NCBI GenBank assembly: GCA_900550005.1
Contig: URQL01000007.1
Location: 1-25,868 of the forward strand
Direction: 5' to 3'
Length of the DNA stretch: 25,868 nucleotides
Origin: an uncultured Erysipelotrichaceae bacterium
GTDB taxonomy: Bacteria; Bacillota_I; Bacilli_A; Erysipelotrichales; Coprobacillaceae
Part shown: in pieces, positions 24,104 to 25,868 of the stretch
Position numbering within the stretch: position 1 is the first letter of the stretch
Layout of the letters: the number at the start of each line of letters is the position of its first letter
Program-made: the position numbers and the translations under genes
The notes under the pieces: model-generated
The model's database searches: none
Told to the model about the DNA's origin: nothing
The model's input: only the letters and a program-made list of their open reading frames with translations

Positions 24104-24187
24104 TATACTCTTATTTGTAGGCGATCCTTTTACAACATCGTATACTATTCTAGAAAGGTGCGTGTTACAAATAAAAATTAACCGATG
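24104..24187 (+). other. folded intergenic segment between the LytTR gene and metG
   Basis: TTATTTGTA (24111-24119) and TACAAATAA (24166-24174) are perfect inverted repeats 46 bp apart. Between them CCTTT (24126-24130) can pair with AAAGG (24154-24158) and GC with GC, giving a nested stem. A TATACT (24104-24109) lies just before. No coding frame is present. With the terminator that follows, it could be a small RNA or a long 3' UTR; I cannot match it to a known family. Confidence 0.35.
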
Positions 24188-24220
24188 AAAAAGTAGAAAT
24201 AAAGCATTTCTGCTTTTTTA
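24188..24220 (+). terminator. terminator upstream of the metG promoter
   Basis: AAAAAGTAGAAAT (24188-24200) pairs with ATTTCTGCTTTTT (24206-24218), one T-G wobble, with a 5-nt loop and a closing T-run. It ends transcripts from the LytTR gene or from a small RNA in the spacer. Confidence 0.75.
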
Positions 24221-24252
24221 TTGTAATTTCCTGGGAAATAAGAAGATGATTA

Positions 24253-24282
24253 TTGACAAACAATATTAAAATTTGATATGGT
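24253..24282 (+). promoter_or_regulatory. metG promoter
   Basis: A consensus TTGACA (24253-24258) is followed 18 bp later by TATGGT (24277-24282), shortly before the T-box stem I. Confidence 0.65.
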
Positions 24283-24283
24283 A

Positions 24284-24507
24284 ATAATGCAAAGAATGGA
24301 AGAGTAATAAAAGAAAATTTTATAGAGAGTCAAGATTTGGTGGAACTTGATAAATTAACTTTTATGAAGATGGACCAGGAGCATTGGTTTTGAACAGTTA
24401 GAAACCACGTATACCGCGTTAAGGATTTAAGAGCATATGAGACTGAATTACTCATATGAATAAAGGTGGTACCGCGATAATTCGTCCTTTTGATAAGGAC
24501 TTTTTTT
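24284..24507 (+). promoter_or_regulatory. T-box leader of metG (methionine specifier AUG)
   Basis: The T-box element AAGGTGGTACCGCG is at 24463-24476. Stem I shows AGTA (in AGAGTAATAA), the apical AGAGAGTCAAGATTTGGTGG segment, and GAA (24366-24368), one base, then ATG at 24370-24372 as specifier codon. The terminator is canonical: GTCCTT (24484-24489) and AAGGAC (24495-24500) around TTGAT, then seven T residues; AAGG with CCTT forms the antiterminator. Uncharged tRNA-Met would switch metG on. Confidence 0.93.
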
Positions 24508-24532
24508 ATTTTAAAAATAGGAGGAAGAAAAC

Positions 24533-25868
24533 ATGTGTGAAAACTGTAAAAAGACAGATAAAGATTATTATATTACTACAGCAATAGCTTATACATCTGG
24601 TAAACCACATATTGGAAATACTTATGAAATTATTTTAGCAGATGCCATTGCTCGTTTTAAAAGAGAACAAGGTTATAATGTTCGTTTTCAAACAGGAACA
24701 GATGAACATGGTCAAAAAATTGAATTAAAAGCAAATGCTGCTGGTGTAGAACCAAAACAGTTCGTTGATTCTATTGCCGGGGAAATTAAACGTATTTGGG
24801 ATTTAATGGACACATCTTATGATCGTTTTATGAGAACAACAGATCCATATCATGAACAACAAGTACAAAAAATCTTTACAAAACTTTATGAACAAGGTGA
24901 TATTTATTTAAGTGAATATGAAGGATTATATTGTACAGATTGTGAATCTTTCTTTACTGAAAGTCAATTAGTAGATGGTATGTGCCCTGATTGTGGTAGA
25001 CCGGTTAAACCAGCAAAAGAAGAAGCTTATTTCTTCAAATTATCTAAATATGCTGATCGCTTAATTGATTATATCAATACTCATCCAGAATTTATTCAAC
25101 CAGAATCAAGAAAAAATGAAATGATGAATAACTTTTTATTACCTGGATTACAAGATTTATGTGTAAGTAGAACAACATTCAAATGGTCAATTCCAGTACC
25201 TTTTAATCCTAAACATGTTGTTTATGTATGGATCGATGCATTAACAAACTATATTACAGGATTAGGGTATGATGTAGATGGAAATCATGGTGAATTATTC
25301 AAAAAATTTTGGCCTGCTGATTTACACTTAATTGGTAAAGATATTATTCGTTTCCATACTATTTATTGGCCAATTATGTTAATGGCTTTAGACATTCCTT
25401 TACCAAAACAAGTATTTGGACATCCTTGGTTATTACAAGGTGGCGGAAAAATGTCTAAATCAAAAGGAAATGTTATTTATGCGGATGATTTAGTTGAATT
25501 ATTTGGAGTAGATGCAGTACGTTATTTTGTATTACATGAAATTCCATTTGATAATGATGGAAATATTACATGGGATTTACTTATTGAAAGAGTAAACTCA
25601 GATTTAGCAAATGTTTTAGGTAATTTAGTTAATAGAACAATTGCAATGTCAAATAAATACTTTAATGGGATTGTTGAAGATAGACATGTGGTTGAACCGG
25701 TTGATCAAGAATTAAAAGATTTAGCATTACAAACTCCTAAAAATGTTATTGCGAAAATGGAACAATTAAGAGTAGCTGATGCTATTGATGAAATCTTTAA
25801 GCTATTAAGAAGAACAAACAAATATATTGATGAAACGATGCCTTGGGCTTTAGCTAAAGATGAAACAA
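24533..25868 (+). CDS. metG: Methionyl-tRNA synthetase (cut by the window end)
   Basis: This class I synthetase charges tRNA-Met; the first 445 residues are present and the frame is still open at 25868. It shows ITTAIAYTSGKPHIGNTYEI with the HIGH-type HIGN motif, FQTGTDEHG, a zinc-binding knuckle (CTDCESFF and MCPDCG, about 145-165), YVWIDALTNYI, and GGKMSKSKGNV with the KMSKS signature. The anticodon-binding domain begins near 360. The N terminus starts MCENCKKTD, a CxxC not usual at this position. AGGAGGAA sits before ATG 24533. The upstream T-box with an AUG specifier independently supports the assignment. Confidence 0.97.
   Translation, partial: MCENCKKTDKDYYITTAIAYTSGKPHIGNTYEIILADAIARFKREQGYNVRFQTGTDEHGQKIELKANAAGVEPKQFVDSIAGEIKRIWDLMDTSYDRFMRTTDPYHEQQVQKIFTKLYEQGDIYLSEYEGLYCTDCESFFTESQLVDGMCPDCGRPVKPAKEEAYFFKLSKYADRLIDYINTHPEFIQPESRKNEMMNNFLLPGLQDLCVSRTTFKWSIPVPFNPKHVVYVWIDALTNYITGLGYDVDGNHGELFKKFWPADLHLIGKDIIRFHTIYWPIMLMALDIPLPKQVFGHPWLLQGGGKMSKSKGNVIYADDLVELFGVDAVRYFVLHEIPFDNDGNITWDLLIERVNSDLANVLGNLVNRTIAMSNKYFNGIVEDRHVVEPVDQELKDLALQTPKNVIAKMEQLRVADAIDEIFKLLRRTNKYIDETMPWALAKDET

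Overview
The window is the chromosomal replication origin region of an AT-rich, Gram-positive-type bacterium. The gene order rpmH-rnpA-yidC-jag (leftward) against dnaA-dnaN-yaaA-recF-gyrB-gyrA (rightward), followed by serS, an SRP RNA, tadA, dnaX, yaaK, recR, tmk, holB, ricT, trmN6, rsmI and metG, is the classic Firmicutes origin synteny. The standard code is used (TGA ends tmk), strong AGGAGG-type ribosome binding sites are common, and two aminoacyl-tRNA synthetase genes carry T-box leaders. The protein flavour resembles Erysipelotrichales/Coprobacillaceae relatives, but that placement is inference.

Left arm (1-3100): an outward-facing LysR-type regulator converges on the jag-yidC-rnpA-rpmH block through a bidirectional terminator. 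Origin (3131-4910): eleven exact TTATNCACA DnaA boxes lie in two clusters, upstream and downstream of dnaA, with a DnaA-trio-like tract next to the downstream cluster. Initiation and topology block (3472-11956): dnaA, dnaN, then a separately promoted yaaA-recF-gyrB-gyrA operon.

Accessory or decayed zone (12014-14145): about 2.1 kb without an intact gene. It holds an internally deleted, frameshifted IS256-family element bounded by short inverted repeats, a kilobase of apparent coding decay, and two perfect 16-bp parS sites. A third near-perfect parS site lies inside the serS terminator. These are loading sites for ParB/Spo0J, although no parA/parB gene is in the window.

Right arm (14146-25868): T-box-serS, SRP RNA, tadA, dnaX-yaaK-recR, and a tightly overlapping tmk-holB-ricT-trmN6-rsmI operon. 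This is followed by an orphan LytTR-type regulator, a folded intergenic segment, and T-box-metG, which is cut by the window end. Functionally these cover replication initiation, clamp loading, topology, recombination repair, tRNA and rRNA modification, and tRNA charging.

I saw no multi-gene accessory or defence system that looks undescribed. The points most worth a second look are regulatory or structural: parS merged with a terminator, the odd serS T-box terminator, the YidC groove arginine replaced by Asn, the palindrome in front of tmk, and the folded spacer between the LytTR gene and metG.
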